DNA of 64,000 nucleotides from Pochonia chlamydosporia 170. Taxonomy: Eukaryota; Ascomycota; Sordariomycetes; Hypocreales; Clavicipitaceae. Location: NCBI RefSeq assembly GCF_001653235.2, contig NC_035792.1, positions 1,116,001-1,180,000 of the forward strand. Direction: 5' to 3'. The notes under the pieces are model-generated. The model was not told the origin of the DNA and did no database searches. It saw only the letters and a list, made by a program, of their open reading frames with translations. Of this stretch, positions 45,925 through 56,899 are shown in pieces. Made by a program: the position numbers and the translations under genes. Every line of letters starts with the position of its first letter. Position 1 is the first letter of the stretch.

Positions 45925-46908
45925 ATGGCTTCTGTAAGAATACCAAGCCTTCGCCATTTGGCCATACATCCCATCAGGTCCGCAGCTCGTCTTCAATCCC
46001 AGCGCCGATGGGCTCAAGTCCATGATGTCAGATTCCTAGCGACAAAACAAACACCCCAAGTGGTGCTCGACAAGTATCGCGAAAAGCTCAACCAAAAAGC
46101 CAAGAAAGAGGGACACAATAGCATCGACGATTTGAAATCCGCGTACGCTGATAAAATCGACGCCGAGCGCAAGAAGGACGCCATCGAATACCCAATCCCT
46201 ACTATCCCCCAAGCTCCCGAAACCCCTGTTTCGCAGCCGAACCGAGGGCCGGCTCCAGCCCAAAAAGCAGCCAAAGCGACATCCGTGCCTCCTAGCGCAA
46301 GTGGAAAAGCTGCTATACAATCATTGGACGAGATTGTCGATGTCGAAAAGATTCGTGAGCTCCCAGAGAAGGAGCTGACAGCAGTTTGGAGGCTGCGCCA
46401 TGCCAATTCACCTCACAAGCTATGTGCTGTTATTCCAACAGCGTCATATAAGGCTATGGAAGAGATGGCGCGCCAGTCTCCTCAATTCGTTTTACCGGTT
46501 CCACATGAGAGCCAAGGTGCCGAAATTCACTTCTTGCAATGGACCTTTGACCCGGCATCCAACACCAGCACAGTTCTCTTCACCCAACTGGCCGAGTTCA
46601 AGACACGGGGTGAATTTGCCCAGCCACATACAACCGTGACACATCATCTTGATTTGGCTGATGATAAGGGCCTCGTTCTGATGCAAGGCCAGACAATGGA
46701 GGATCGAGGTGTTCAACCAGAGCACGCCAAATGGCTGGTCATGTGCCTTCAGCGATTCTATGGAGCTTGGGAGAGCACAGAGTCGGAGCTTGAAGGTGCG
46801 AGGAAAGAGAGGGCAGATGAACGAAAAAAGCTGGTTCAGTGGTTCGGTAACGGCGACTCTAGATTCAGTGTGGAAAAGCTGCTAGAAGAGGCAGAGAGAA
46901 TGGGATAG
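45925..46908 (+). CDS. ATP11: mitochondrial F1-ATPase assembly factor Atp11, 327 aa
   Basis: Single exon. A basic mitochondrial presequence covers about residues 1-38 (RSAARLQSQRRWAQ). A helical linker (VVLDKYREKLNQKAKKEG) and the Atp11 domain follow, with IVDVEKIRELPEKELTAVWR, ANSPHKLCAVIP, FVLPVPHESQGAEIHFLQW and VTHHLDLADDKGLVLMQG. Atp11 is a matrix chaperone that shields free F1 beta subunits until alpha binds. The ATG at MASVRIPSLRH is chosen because upstream codons do not add to a presequence. This is the last clearly conserved core gene before the accessory region. Confidence 0.94.
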   Translation: MASVRIPSLRHLAIHPIRSAARLQSQRRWAQVHDVRFLATKQTPQVVLDKYREKLNQKAKKEGHNSIDDLKSAYADKIDAERKKDAIEYPIPTIPQAPETPVSQPNRGPAPAQKAAKATSVPPSASGKAAIQSLDEIVDVEKIRELPEKELTAVWRLRHANSPHKLCAVIPTASYKAMEEMARQSPQFVLPVPHESQGAEIHFLQWTFDPASNTSTVLFTQLAEFKTRGEFAQPHTTVTHHLDLADDKGLVLMQGQTMEDRGVQPEHAKWLVMCLQRFYGAWESTESELEGARKERADERKKLVQWFGNGDSRFSVEKLLEEAERMG

Positions 46909-48991
46909 ACACGCTACCCGATTGTACAATGTGTATACTAGATTTAGACAACATAGGATATCAGCTGGCTGGGGTGAAATGACCAGCAAATCACGGACGT
47001 TAACAATGACGTCGATGAATCTCGAAAACTACCCCTTACGAGCTTCAAGCACATTCTCTGGCACTCAGTTAGGGCCAAATGAATGCCAAACCTTGTAATG
47101 AAGTAATCGCAATTCTTTCAGTGGTCATTGACCATTGGTAGATTCGTACTATGTGTTTGCATTGTCACAATAAACGGCTTGGAATTTTTGTTGCCTCTTT
47201 CCACGCTCGAACGTGTCGCCGACTGCCCCTGATTATTGCCATACCTACGATTCAACCTTGGTGCAAGTTGGAAAGTATGGACTGAGCCTATTACTGAACG
47301 CGATCTCATAACAAGCTTCGGCTTCAGCGAATCCAGTAATAACACAAAGACTGGACAAGACGATCTCCCTTCCAGTAGTATTCACTTTCTCACCAATCGA
47401 CATACGTAGATAGAAACTATTGAACATCTAAGATTTAACATGAAGCTTTTGGCAAGCCCTCCACTTCCTATGAGTAACGCTTCATTGCGATTGAACGTAT
47501 GTGACTTCAGTCCGATTATAGCAAAACATTCTATTGTCCCAGGTTCTTTCTGAATTCCAACCATTAGCAGTGGCAGTGCCTCACTGGCCAAAGAAAGCTA
47601 ACGTTTATTAGAACCCTGACCCTTGCTTCATTTTATTGTGTCCAGCGTTGCGGCTGTCAGAGTCCGGGAGAGGGCGGAAACGAAGAGATCTGTCCGCACC
47701 ATGCCAGACCCCCAGGGGCCTGGGCATCATGGGCCGTTCAACTATGCGTTATTATTTTGAACAAGAGTCAGCGGCTGTGCTCCTGAGCCACGGCGTGCGC
47801 ACTAGGCGTTTTATACTGCCGTGGAACAAAGAACGCTAGGGAATACGACCATAGGTGGCAAGGACAGGGTCGCCTCAGTTGAAAGAACTAGACAGATGAG
47901 ATGGAACGGACACTGGTAGTTCCCAATCACTTTTAGCAGAGGCCATGGCGTGTTTCGGTCATGTCGGGTGTAAGGAGTACGCGAAACAAATGAATAGAAT
48001 GGGAATTTTCACCATGCGGTGTTCCAAGAACAAATAGACGAAGCCTGTTTCAAGGCTTGTGGCCCTTAAAACTCCAGCCATAGCACATGTAAAAGTGCTA
48101 CTATTACTACATATAGTGCTAATGCGTCCATTTAAAGCTCATTTATGCCGTTTTCAGTTCAAAAGACTACTGGTTCATTTGCCGTAGTAGCTTTCCCATC
48201 TCGTGAGACAAGTAGTTTTTCAGTTTAGAACGAGCAAGCTTACAGAGGTGTACTTTGAGGCGTCTCTCAAATTTGCCTATTAAGAGAAAGAGATCGCTAT
48301 AGTAAGTTGCATTTCTTGAGAAAGTACCAGAGCGCTCCGTATGCAAAGTCTTCCAGCTCAGCCTCAAAAAGCTTTGAGAGTAATTTGGCAGTTGTATCTT
48401 GCTTGTAAGAGACGACCCTATGAACAAAGGATGACTGCCACATGGACAGTTTAAAATTATAGGTGCACCAAATAGAGACAGTTCTGCGAAGTCCTCAGTA
48501 AGCACAGCCCAGTGGATACAACAAACGCTGAAGTATAGTGGCGCTCATCACGAACAAAGAAGTTCCCAAGGTATTTAGAACATATTGCGTGTAAAGGAAG
48601 GTAAAACATGTACAAGGGATGGCAATCTAGCAAATCTTTAAGCCTAACTACCGCCCTATTTAGAACAACTCTCAGACCTCTCAGGGGACACTCACGAACT
48701 CGTCAGGAACATGAATCGTGCCACTGTTCTTGATGTCTTTCTACGTCTCTAACAAGGTTCGTCTGTCAAACGACTGTGCTCAACACATCACATTGAGAAC
48801 TACGGTCTGCTAAATTTAAAGCAAATTGGCTCGTATCTTGGTCCTAATGCCAACTATTTAACTTGGGTCTCCCTTCCTCCTACTCCTATAGAACTCCAAG
48901 CAGCAATCAACAACAACATCTTCAACCACAACCTACTATACAACCTTCACTCAAACTCAAACACAGACCGTCAAGTCTCCAATCAATCAAA
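46909..48991. other. 2.1 kb without a supported gene
   Basis: Start of the accessory part. A minus-strand open stretch at 48167-48505 (112 codons, Leu/Lys-rich, no ATG) could be a gene relic but resembles nothing I know. The promoter of the 48992 gene (AACTATTTAA at 48852) ends the stretch. Confidence 0.5.
48852..48861 (+). promoter_or_regulatory. TATA-like element AACTATTTAA
   Basis: Lies 140 bases before the ATG at 48992. The same ten bases recur upstream of the genes at 56283 and 57707. Confidence 0.5.
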
Positions 48992-49586
48992 ATGTCTCAG
49001 GATCTTCGTAAGTTACCACGACACCCTAGATCTTACAAAGCACTCCTGACCTCATGCAGGCACTCAAGACAACTCAGCCAAGTATGACGAGCTGGATGAT
49101 TATGTGAAGTACAAGGTACGAAAGGCACTGGAGCTATACAGTGGGGCAGGTGCAGACGCAGCGATCAATTACTTTGTCGCCAATGGCGTTAAGGATGAGG
49201 AGGTCGCGAAGCGCACTTTGCCCGACTACACTTCCTCTCTAGAGAAGTTCGAAGAGGGTCTTCTCAGGGTCATTGTGGATGAAAAGGAGCTTTTTGACGA
49301 GTTTAGCAAGACTGTCCCCGTTATGGCGGATAACTTTTTCCTAATGAAGGATTGGGAGAGAGAGATGGCACTGGATTGTGCCAAGTTGGCAGACGAGGGG
49401 GACTATGATGGTGCGATGAACACCTTTTTCGAGACATTGAGGAAGCATAATGAGAAAACCGATGAGGACGAATGGAGACGGTCATTCAGCCATAATATGA
49501 GCTCTCCAGTGCTTTTTAAGCTCTGCTTGATGAAGCACTTTGAATTCCTGAGCTTCAACAAGAAGATGAAGATGTTCATGGGCTAG
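48992..49586 (+). CDS. small acidic protein, paralogue family with the 54112 gene, 180 aa
   Basis: Exons 48992-49007 (16 bases, MSQDL plus one base) and 49060-49586; 52-base intron with GTAAGT donor. The gene sits behind a long CA-rich leader. The protein is acidic and helical, without signal peptide or membrane segment. The pattern LELYSGAGADAAINYFVANG, then DYTSSLEKFEEGLLRVIVDEK, aligns with LKLYQKNNADPAIEYFVEYT-like and DYSYSEDIFKDGLIRLLAG-like segments of the gene at 54112. I do not recognise a domain. The same exon-intron layout in both genes shows common descent. Function unknown. Confidence 0.72.
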
Positions 49587-50721
49587 TTTGTTCTGCTTAG
49601 CAGCTTCGGGCAGCTTGCCTTTGAGACGAGGTCTTAATTGGCCTGTAGATAGACTTGAATTTGAAAACCCATTCCGCTCGTTAATTTCGAGTCTAGGGTC
49701 CAAAAACTTTTTGTGGTATGCTTACTTGGTTGAGAGAAAGACGTCTGTAGCAAGTAATATCGGAGGATCTCCAGCTGTCAAAGAGTTAGCCTGTTGCAAA
49801 GAGATTTAAAGCGGGAGTCATCAACTACCAGCTACTTCTTTTGCCTTCCTTAAAGTTTTCTGTGTCCTTGTCTTCTATCTCTTACAAACCACGTTCTCTA
49901 TTAAAATTGGCTGTATTAGTCTGGTTCTTTATGTAGTCTGGGAGGCGCTGTTTCCCTCGTCCACTTGGTTTGCAACAGAAAAGTTTAAACTAGGCTAGCC
50001 CGTCTTGCTCAAGTACTATGTCTAAGTGGTCTACAATACTAAGTAGAACCGGCCTTCCAGATTTACTTGTTCAATGGTTGCTACAAGCGAGGCAACACGA
50101 GCCACTCATGGCACTCCGCCTCAGGACATTGATGCATGGGTTAATACTGTCGAAGATCGACCAAGGATACAGAAACGATGATTTTGCTAAATAGTTTCTT
50201 GCCCTAACCGTAAGGTCACTCCTCGTGCAGTTGGTTGAATCCGACGACGACGCTCCTTGCGAAACCACGACAGTGGCATCGAGGCATAGCGGTCCTGATG
50301 CTAATATTCCCCCATTAGTGCTGAATACACTTCACAGCCAGATCATAAAAGGTTAGAGTTTATCTCGACAAGAGATAGCCACTCTCCCTGCAAAGCGAAG
50401 TAATTTTCGTTGCTAACATCACGCGCGCTCTCTAGTCGGTGAAATAGCCTCGCAAACAATACCCCCTTGTGGCTCTCCAACAACTACGCTAACTCAGGCC
50501 GTTTTTATAACCTGGGGCTGGAACTCCCCCGCACTGGGCCAATCTGGCATTACAGTGTGGTGTTACTAAGACGCGGCTGTGTTACATATGTAGGCAGCAC
50601 GATCAAGTGTTCTACTCCAATGTCCGAATATCCAAAACCCGAGTCACAACCTTAGGTTGGTTGCACATTTCCTGAGCACACCAGGCTGTCGCGATATTCA
50701 AGTGCAAAAAAGTATCGCAAA
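49587..50721. other. 1.1 kb intergenic, no gene
   Basis: 3' region of the small acidic gene and promoter side of the HET gene. No coding signal that I trust. Confidence 0.5.
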
Positions 50722-52739
50722 ATGGCGATGAGGGATCTCGACATTTGTCACAATTGCCTAGACCTAATAAGAGTATCAACAGATACAGTTTTGTACTCGT
50801 CACACCCAACGAGGTATTCCACGTACGGTTCCCTACGATCTCCAAGCAAACCATGTGCTTTGTGCGATTTTATAGCTTCACAATGGCCGCACTTTGAGTC
50901 TAGTCTAAGGAAACACGGAGCATCAGACGAAAGCATTCAGAGTTCTCAAGATGGATTCCCAGTTACGATCACGGTGAAAGCAGCCCGAAAAATGCAATCA
51001 GGCGCCTCTTGGACATTTTTGGAGGCAAAACTACGATCCACAAACACTGTGATGGCATTTGTCACCTACTTTACACTCGTGGCTTGTCGAGCAGGGAGTA
51101 AGAAGCTATATACCACGCCCTTGGTAAGTAAAAGCACTGACACTCTCTCTTTTGAGTAGGTTCAGCGTCGAGTTTTCCAGTATGGAGTAGCTCATCGACG
51201 ACGTTCGAAGAAAAGGTCGCGTATATCCGATTAAGGATGCATGAATGCCGCTCCAAAGATGCATGTGGACACAACAAATGCAAGCCAATTCCTTTCGCCC
51301 CCCTCCGGCTCCTAACTGTTGGCCTAGATGGCAAACCCTGCAGGCTCGTTGAACGAAGTTCCACAACAGTTCAGTCTGAGTACGCGACACTTAGCTATTG
51401 CTGGGGTAGTTCGCCGGGACTACGCACCACAAGGAAGACGATTTTGAATTATTGTCAAGAGGTCCCCTTAAACCTAATGCCTAAAACGTTTGTCGACGCT
51501 ATACGTATATGTCGGGCTCTTCAAATCCCTCATATCTGGATTGATGCGCTATGCATCGTGCAAGATAATAATGAAGAGTGGCAAAGTGAAGCCGCCAACA
51601 TGTCAGAGATCTATCAAGGGGGTCAGTTGACTATAACCGCGGTTCAATCCGCAGACAGTTCACAGGGCTGTTTTCTTTCAAATGAGAATATTGCCAAAAG
51701 TGATCAACTCTTCTTCCACACTCGACCAGGTACCTCAGGGGGCCATAGCAGCATGGTCCGTGTCTACCGCGGCGATATCAGGACTACTGCTATGACTAGC
51801 AGTGTGATTAGCACCCGTGGCTGGACCTTACAGGAGCAGCTGCTCTCACTTAGGAATGTCTTTTGCATGGATCCTGACATTCACTGGCAATGCCAAGCCG
51901 GATATCAGACACAGACTGGTATTTTGTTCGAGCCAAATGGGTCTCTTAGCAATTGGGATATTGCTATTCCATTGCGAGGGCCTCCCTCGGCCGGGGGGTT
52001 ATACCGCACTGCCTGGCGACGTATCATCGAAAACTACTCACTGCGCGAGTTCACCCGTGTTCACGATAGGATTCCCGCCATCGCGGGTCTAATACACCAT
52101 TTCGCGTCCACATTGAAAGATACACCAATACTAGGGCTATGGGGAAAGTCTTTCGCCAGGGACCTGGCCTGGTTGCGCGGCCGTGGTAGACCTCAATTAT
52201 CCGGCATCTCAAAATTTCCCACATGGACATGGTTTGCGTGTCAAGGGTGTGTTTTGTACACTATAGGGGATAAGTATGAAGAGGAGCCACAGCAAACGGG
52301 AAGTCTAAATCTCTTGGACTGGATAGTGGAATGGGACAGCACGTCCTACACATCGCCCCTAAGGCGGAGCTTTGTACGTGTCCAAGGTTCAGTGCGGGAG
52401 ATCCCAATAAGGCCATTTGCAGATGGGAACCTTCATGTACCGCCATATTTTCAAGTATTTAACGAAGACTTGCAACGTACATCGAAAACCCGCCTCCCTT
52501 GGCGATGCGCTGGGAGATTCGATGGTGGCGACGAGGTTGCACCGGCTACTCACTTGTGCCTCCTTTTGTTTTCCGAGACCCGCCGTTCTAACCCAGGATA
52601 TGTGTATGAGACATTTCTGATCTTGAAGGCGGTCAAAGGACAATGTACTGAGATATACACTCGTGTGGGATTGGCAAGAATATGGGGACAACTCCCAACT
52701 TTTGACTCCACCAAGATAATGACGATTGTTTTGATCTAA
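50722..52739 (+). CDS. HET-domain (heterokaryon incompatibility) protein, 651 aa
   Basis: Exons 50722-51097 and 51160-52739; 62-base intron with a GTAAGA donor (a second GTAAGT lies within it but breaks the frame). The HET domain spans about residues 196-345, with YATLSYCWGSS, the central IWIDALCIVQDN..EW..EAANMSEIY and RGWTLQEQLLS. The N-terminal 195 residues have paired cysteines (CHNCLDL, CALCDF) as in many HET proteins. The C-terminal 300 residues are the variable part, with FTRVHDRIPAIAGL typical of the group. HET domains are TIR-like and cause growth arrest or cell death when non-self partners fuse. No NACHT or WD repeats are attached. The partner is unknown. Confidence 0.92.
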
Positions 52740-53432
52740 TTTGATACTGTAAGGCCTATCTAATTGTTTATACTTTCTCCTATTATCTAGTCTAGATCAT
52801 ATGAATATAGGGCCGAATGCGATGAACTGTTCAAAACTTAAGTGCCGGAATTGAGGCTAGTGGCTGCCCTGTTACATTGGCAACAGGACGTAGCACCGTA
52901 GCGGCTCGCACGGCTCGCATGATGGTAATGGCGGGCTACGTGAATCCAAAAATCATAAGGCACTTGAATTATATATTTACCTTTACTGTAATATGATGGC
53001 CCCTCATGCTGAAGACATTGTGTCAAGTCACGCGTTATTGCCTCCTTTACTAAACGCTTTCGTCCACGGGTGGGAAAGATTCATCTATATATCAGTATCA
53101 GCAGACTTCCAGGTTCATTATAGTCCCTTCTGCTTCGAAACATAGTAGACTATAACAAAGGATTCCCTAAAGAGGCTCGCTTGCGAGTAGGATGGAAGAA
53201 TTCAACAAGGTTAGCATATGTTCATTTACTAGGAAGCTTATGGCGAAACTGCACATGTTGTAGCTCACTTGAAGCTTCTGCACTTGAAGTCCTGACCAAA
53301 CCAAGTTTCATGAACGGTTCAGCGACAGCTGGGTTTATTCGTCAATTCCTATCGCAGGATAGCTACGGATTTGAGGGATTGAGGGCAACAAAAGACTGAA
53401 TTGAATGATTTCTACTTGACTGACTATCTAAC

Positions 53433-53454
53433 GGAAGGAAGGAAAGGAAGGAAA
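53433..53454 (+). repeat. GGAA microsatellite
   Basis: Imperfect run of GGAA/GGAAA units in non-coding DNA. Confidence 0.6.
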
Positions 53455-53962
53455 TTATGACTCTTTTTATAGGGCATTTTTGAGGGATATTCAATGACCC
53501 AGTTGAATAGAAATATTCAATCCTATTGAATGACTCGGTTGACTTGGTCCGTGATGACCCAGAGCAGTCCAGAGCAGCTCTCGTTGACAATTCCAGATCT
53601 GTACAAATGGCTTCCATTGACTATAAATAGTGAAGATGACACTTGTTCATTGGTGGAACGACTGTGAAACAAAAGGTTGCCTGAACAGCTATCTACAATA
53701 TTCGTTATTGCCAACATAACATTTTCTGAAGACGTTGCCGACAAAGGAGTTCGGGACTATCGTCTTGCAGGTATTCAACGCATGTATTGAACATCAATAC
53801 GCTCCAAGGAATATAGCTGACACAGAAATTGGATGTCAAATACTCGTGTTCACGCAATGAGTCTCTACTAAGAATGGGTGGATTCATCTGGCGAGCAACA
53901 AAAGTTCTGCACTAGTTCAAGTCAAGCCTCTCCCCTACGCCATGGAACACCAAGCAGTAATC

Positions 53963-53970
53963 TATATAAT
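53963..53970 (+). promoter_or_regulatory. TATA box of the 54112 gene
   Basis: TATATAAT about 150 bases upstream of the ATG, similar to the spacing of the TATA-like element of its paralogue at 48992. Confidence 0.45.
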
Positions 53971-54111
53971 CTTCGACTAGAGTCCAACGTTTTCATCACA
54001 GGTCTACTATATCCCTCATTTTAGAGTCACTATATTTGCACTCTTCTCGCTTTTCAATTCCCACCCTTTCTCCGGCTCAAGTAGGGCCAACCCAATCTTC
54101 AAGCAAGCAAA

Positions 54112-54760
54112 ATGCCACAGAAATTGAGTAGGTTTACCAAAGCATACCAAATCCAGCACGCATTACTAACTTTGTACAGCTAAAGACGAGCGAAAAGAGC
54201 TGAGCAAAACACTATCCAGCACAGAGCTGCAGTGTATTGAGGAGGCGATGAAGCTATATCAGAAGAACAATGCAGACCCCGCGATCGAATATTTCGTCGA
54301 ATACACTGGGAACATGGACACGTCCGTCATTTTGTCGGACTATTCTTACAGCGAGGATATCTTTAAAGATGGTCTTATCAGACTTCTTGCAGGTGCACAA
54401 GCTGACAAGAAGATGGCCGCGAGAGAGAAAGAAGAAGAGGGGAAGGAGGATTTCTGGGAAGAATTCGAGAAGTACGTCGGGAACAGCCCAGAGGACCGCG
54501 CTCGCGAGCTTTTTGACCGCATGCACCGTTGGGAGGTTAAGCTGGTAAACGAGGCCTTGGAGCTTGCGCACCAAGGGAACTCAGCAGCGTATGAAACTGC
54601 CAGCTATTTGTGTGTCGAGACAATGGCGAAAAACAAAAGCGCCTCAACAGACTCGGACTTTCCAATCTATTTACAGTTCCCGACGTTCAGCAAATCCAGC
54701 GATACTCCAGAGAAGTTCAAAAAGGCATTACTTGGGTTCTATACCTCTCGACTCCGGTAA
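54112..54760 (+). CDS. small acidic protein, paralogue of the 48992 gene, 198 aa
   Basis: Exons 54112-54127 (16 bases, MPQKL plus one base) and 54180-54760; the intron is 52 bases. Both numbers are identical to those of the gene at 48992. The protein is charged and helical; shared pattern: CIEEAMKLYQKNNADPAIEY, then a tyrosine-containing DYSYSEDIFKDGLIRLLAG. A Lys/Glu-rich insert (KKMAAREKEEEGKEDFWEEF) follows. The C-terminal half has diverged strongly and ends in YTSRLR. No signal peptide, membrane helix or known domain. The HET gene lies between the two paralogues, on the same strand. Confidence 0.7.
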
Positions 54761-55662
54761 AGTTATTTGATTACTCTGAGTAGTAGCTGCAGGCAGCTTG
54801 CATATCATCAGGCGTTCCGATTCATCCTCCAGATAGCTTGAAATCCGATCAATATTGTGCTCGTCAAAATTTGACTCCATGGCTAGCAACTTGTGATAAA
54901 ACCATTTCGTTGTCAAGTGGGCAAGACTGCTCTGACCGCTCAGAGTCGACCATGTAACTGCAACTGGCACACCAATAGCTTCAAGTCTATTGGAATTCCT
55001 CTGTCCCTTAGACAAACCTAGTATTGACTAAGTATCTCTTTAACTGTCGGGACTTTTAACGCCCTGCTGTGATGGGCCATTTCAATAGGCTATCCTCTAT
55101 CCCAAATGGCTGTATGAAGATTCCTAGCGTTTACTATAGTAGGTGCGTGCAGTCTTTCACCTTAAAGGTAGATGTCACTTAAAATTATTAAGTTAAGTGG
55201 ATGGTCTTTAGGACTAGATAGAAGCTCTATTCAGAACGTACTTTAACTTTATTTACTGCTACTATAATAACTATGAAGACTATTGTGTAATGTCCCAACA
55301 GTGTCTTTGGAACTTGATACGCAAGAGTATACGAAGCGGTGGGAGTGGATCTTCTTCACAGAATTTCACGTCTGAGAAGCACAACAAAGAAAGCGGACTG
55401 CAAAGCAGCAATTGCCGAGCCAGTAGCCTGCTCAAAGAGGTCGAAGGCTAGATCCTTTAACCACTAGCATCTTCTTTCATCTTCCAGTTATTTTCCCATG
55501 CCATTGTGTTATGTCCCTTGAAATCTGCAGCCTCCTTTCAAAGTAACTACATTGACTCATTTCGTATTCACTCGCTACATTGACCGCTGTCAGAACACAT
55601 CATTCCACAAGCTTTGGCAGCAGAAGGTGGCCGGAGGTATTGGAATTTTCATCCAAGGAAAG

Positions 55663-55679
55663 AAAAAAAAAAAAAAAAA
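55663..55679 (+). repeat. poly(A) tract, 17 bases
   Basis: Homopolymer in non-coding DNA; could be the tail of an old retrocopy, but no upstream element is visible. Confidence 0.5.
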
Positions 55680-56191
55680 GACAAAGACGTTTTTTAGATA
55701 AAAGCAAACATGAGATGTTACTGGGTTAAGGTTGGGCTGTTCAAGGGACGTTTCCAAACTGTGTCTGCTGTCATTGTTCAGAGTTCACAGGCCTTTCTAA
55801 CGCACTGAGTTTTACATGTACTATTGCAATGAAACAATGGTAATGAAATGGCAGTGATTCTCTTGTGAATAGTAATTGTATAGAATGGGAGCCAATGCAG
55901 TGACCTGTATCAATCGTCTCATATAGCACGGGCCTTTTGGTGAGTGTTGACAAAGAATTTATACCTGAAGTGTATTCACAAGCTCGTTAATGAGCTTGCT
56001 TGATTCACAACTGATTGAACAACTCGCATCGCACAACGCATGTTCCTTGTGCCTTGAGCATGAACTGACTCTTCTGTCTCTAACAGGGCTGTTCGTTACC
56101 GCTTCCAAACCTATGCAACCTCTAACCAGACAATGTTCATGACCACCCACGTTGCTCAAAGCAGATATTGTTCTTCATCTGATCGAACGAA

Positions 56192-56201
56192 AACTATTTA
56201 A
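56192..56201 (+). promoter_or_regulatory. TATA-like element AACTATTTAA
   Basis: 91 bases before the ATG at 56283; identical ten bases at 48852 and 57591. Confidence 0.5.
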
Positions 56202-56282
56202 ACCCCACCATCTCCAATCGATATGCACGCAGGTTAAACCAGAACCAAACTCCTGTAAATTGACATAAGCACAGAAACAGCC

Positions 56283-56899
56283 ATGCCATCCCGCAGCCGC
56301 CACACGTATGTCATCTCTTCATTACTGCAATCAACTGAACTTTTTACTAACACTTTTGTAGGAAGAAGACGAAGATTCGCTTCATTTCGCCCCACCATGA
56401 GCATGTTGTCGAAATTTCAGAAACCCTTTTTAGAGAGAGCTTACGCGGCAGACGCCACCACCATTACCAGGAGAGACATGAGATGCAGTCACATTCACCA
56501 TGGTATAGTACCCGGGAACTTGAGTGTTGTGAGCGGTACCGCCGCGAGGAAAGCCACACCTATATTCCGTCGTATCATCGGCTAGATAGGGACGCTTGGG
56601 GGAGAAGGCCAAGCTTCCACAGTCACTCGCACCATGGTGGGCATTCCCACGTGCGCGAGGAGCGAGAGTACGACTCTTTCAGGGAGTGGAGGATTGAGAT
56701 TGACGGTAGACCGGAGCACTATCCGCCGGATATCATTGAGGACCTTTGGCGGACACACGCGAGCTCCTTCTACAGTGGAAGTTCAGAGAGATATGTTTCC
56801 GAAGGAATGAGGAGGTCGTCACGAGAGCCTGAACGGTATGCGGTATTCCCTCCGTCATATTCTAGGTTTCCTAGCAGGTTGGAACTGTGGAGGCACTAG
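56283..56899 (+). CDS. His/Arg/Ser-rich protein of unknown function, 186 aa
   Basis: Exons 56283-56305 (23 bases, MPSRSRH plus two bases) and 56362-56899; 56-base intron with an ACTAACAC branch point. The protein has a basic start (TKKTKIRFISPHHEHVVEIS), a His-rich cluster (RRHHHYQERHE), then Arg/Glu/Ser/Tyr-rich sequence with SHSHHGGHSH. It is probably disordered and has no signal peptide or membrane helix. No family recognised. The coding exon 1 has the same length (23 bases) and phase as the next gene at 57707, and both have the same promoter element, but the proteins are not visibly alike. Confidence 0.6.

Larger units (their letters stand above)
52740..54111. other. 1.4 kb intergenic with simple repeats
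   Basis: Contains a GGAA microsatellite (about 53433-53454) and a small hairpin (TTGAATA-GAAA-TATTCAA near 53502). A TATATAAT at 53963 probably serves the next gene. No gene seen. Confidence 0.5.
54761..56282. other. 1.5 kb without a supported gene
   Basis: A minus-strand open stretch at 54728-55015 has protein-like composition but no ATG and may be a gene relic. A run of 17 A lies at 55663-55679. A near-perfect inverted repeat, CAAGCTC-GTTAAT-GAGCTTG, lies near 55979. AACTATTTAA at 56192 belongs to the next gene. Confidence 0.45.

Noticed and set aside
48167..48505. 112-codon open frame on the minus strand
   Set aside because: No ATG except near its end, no splice partner found and no recognised motif; mentioned only as a possible relic.
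51098..51159. Alternative donor GTAAGT inside the HET gene intron
   Set aside because: Using it leaves the exon in a phase that cannot join the downstream HET frame; the upstream GTAAGA donor gives a continuous frame.
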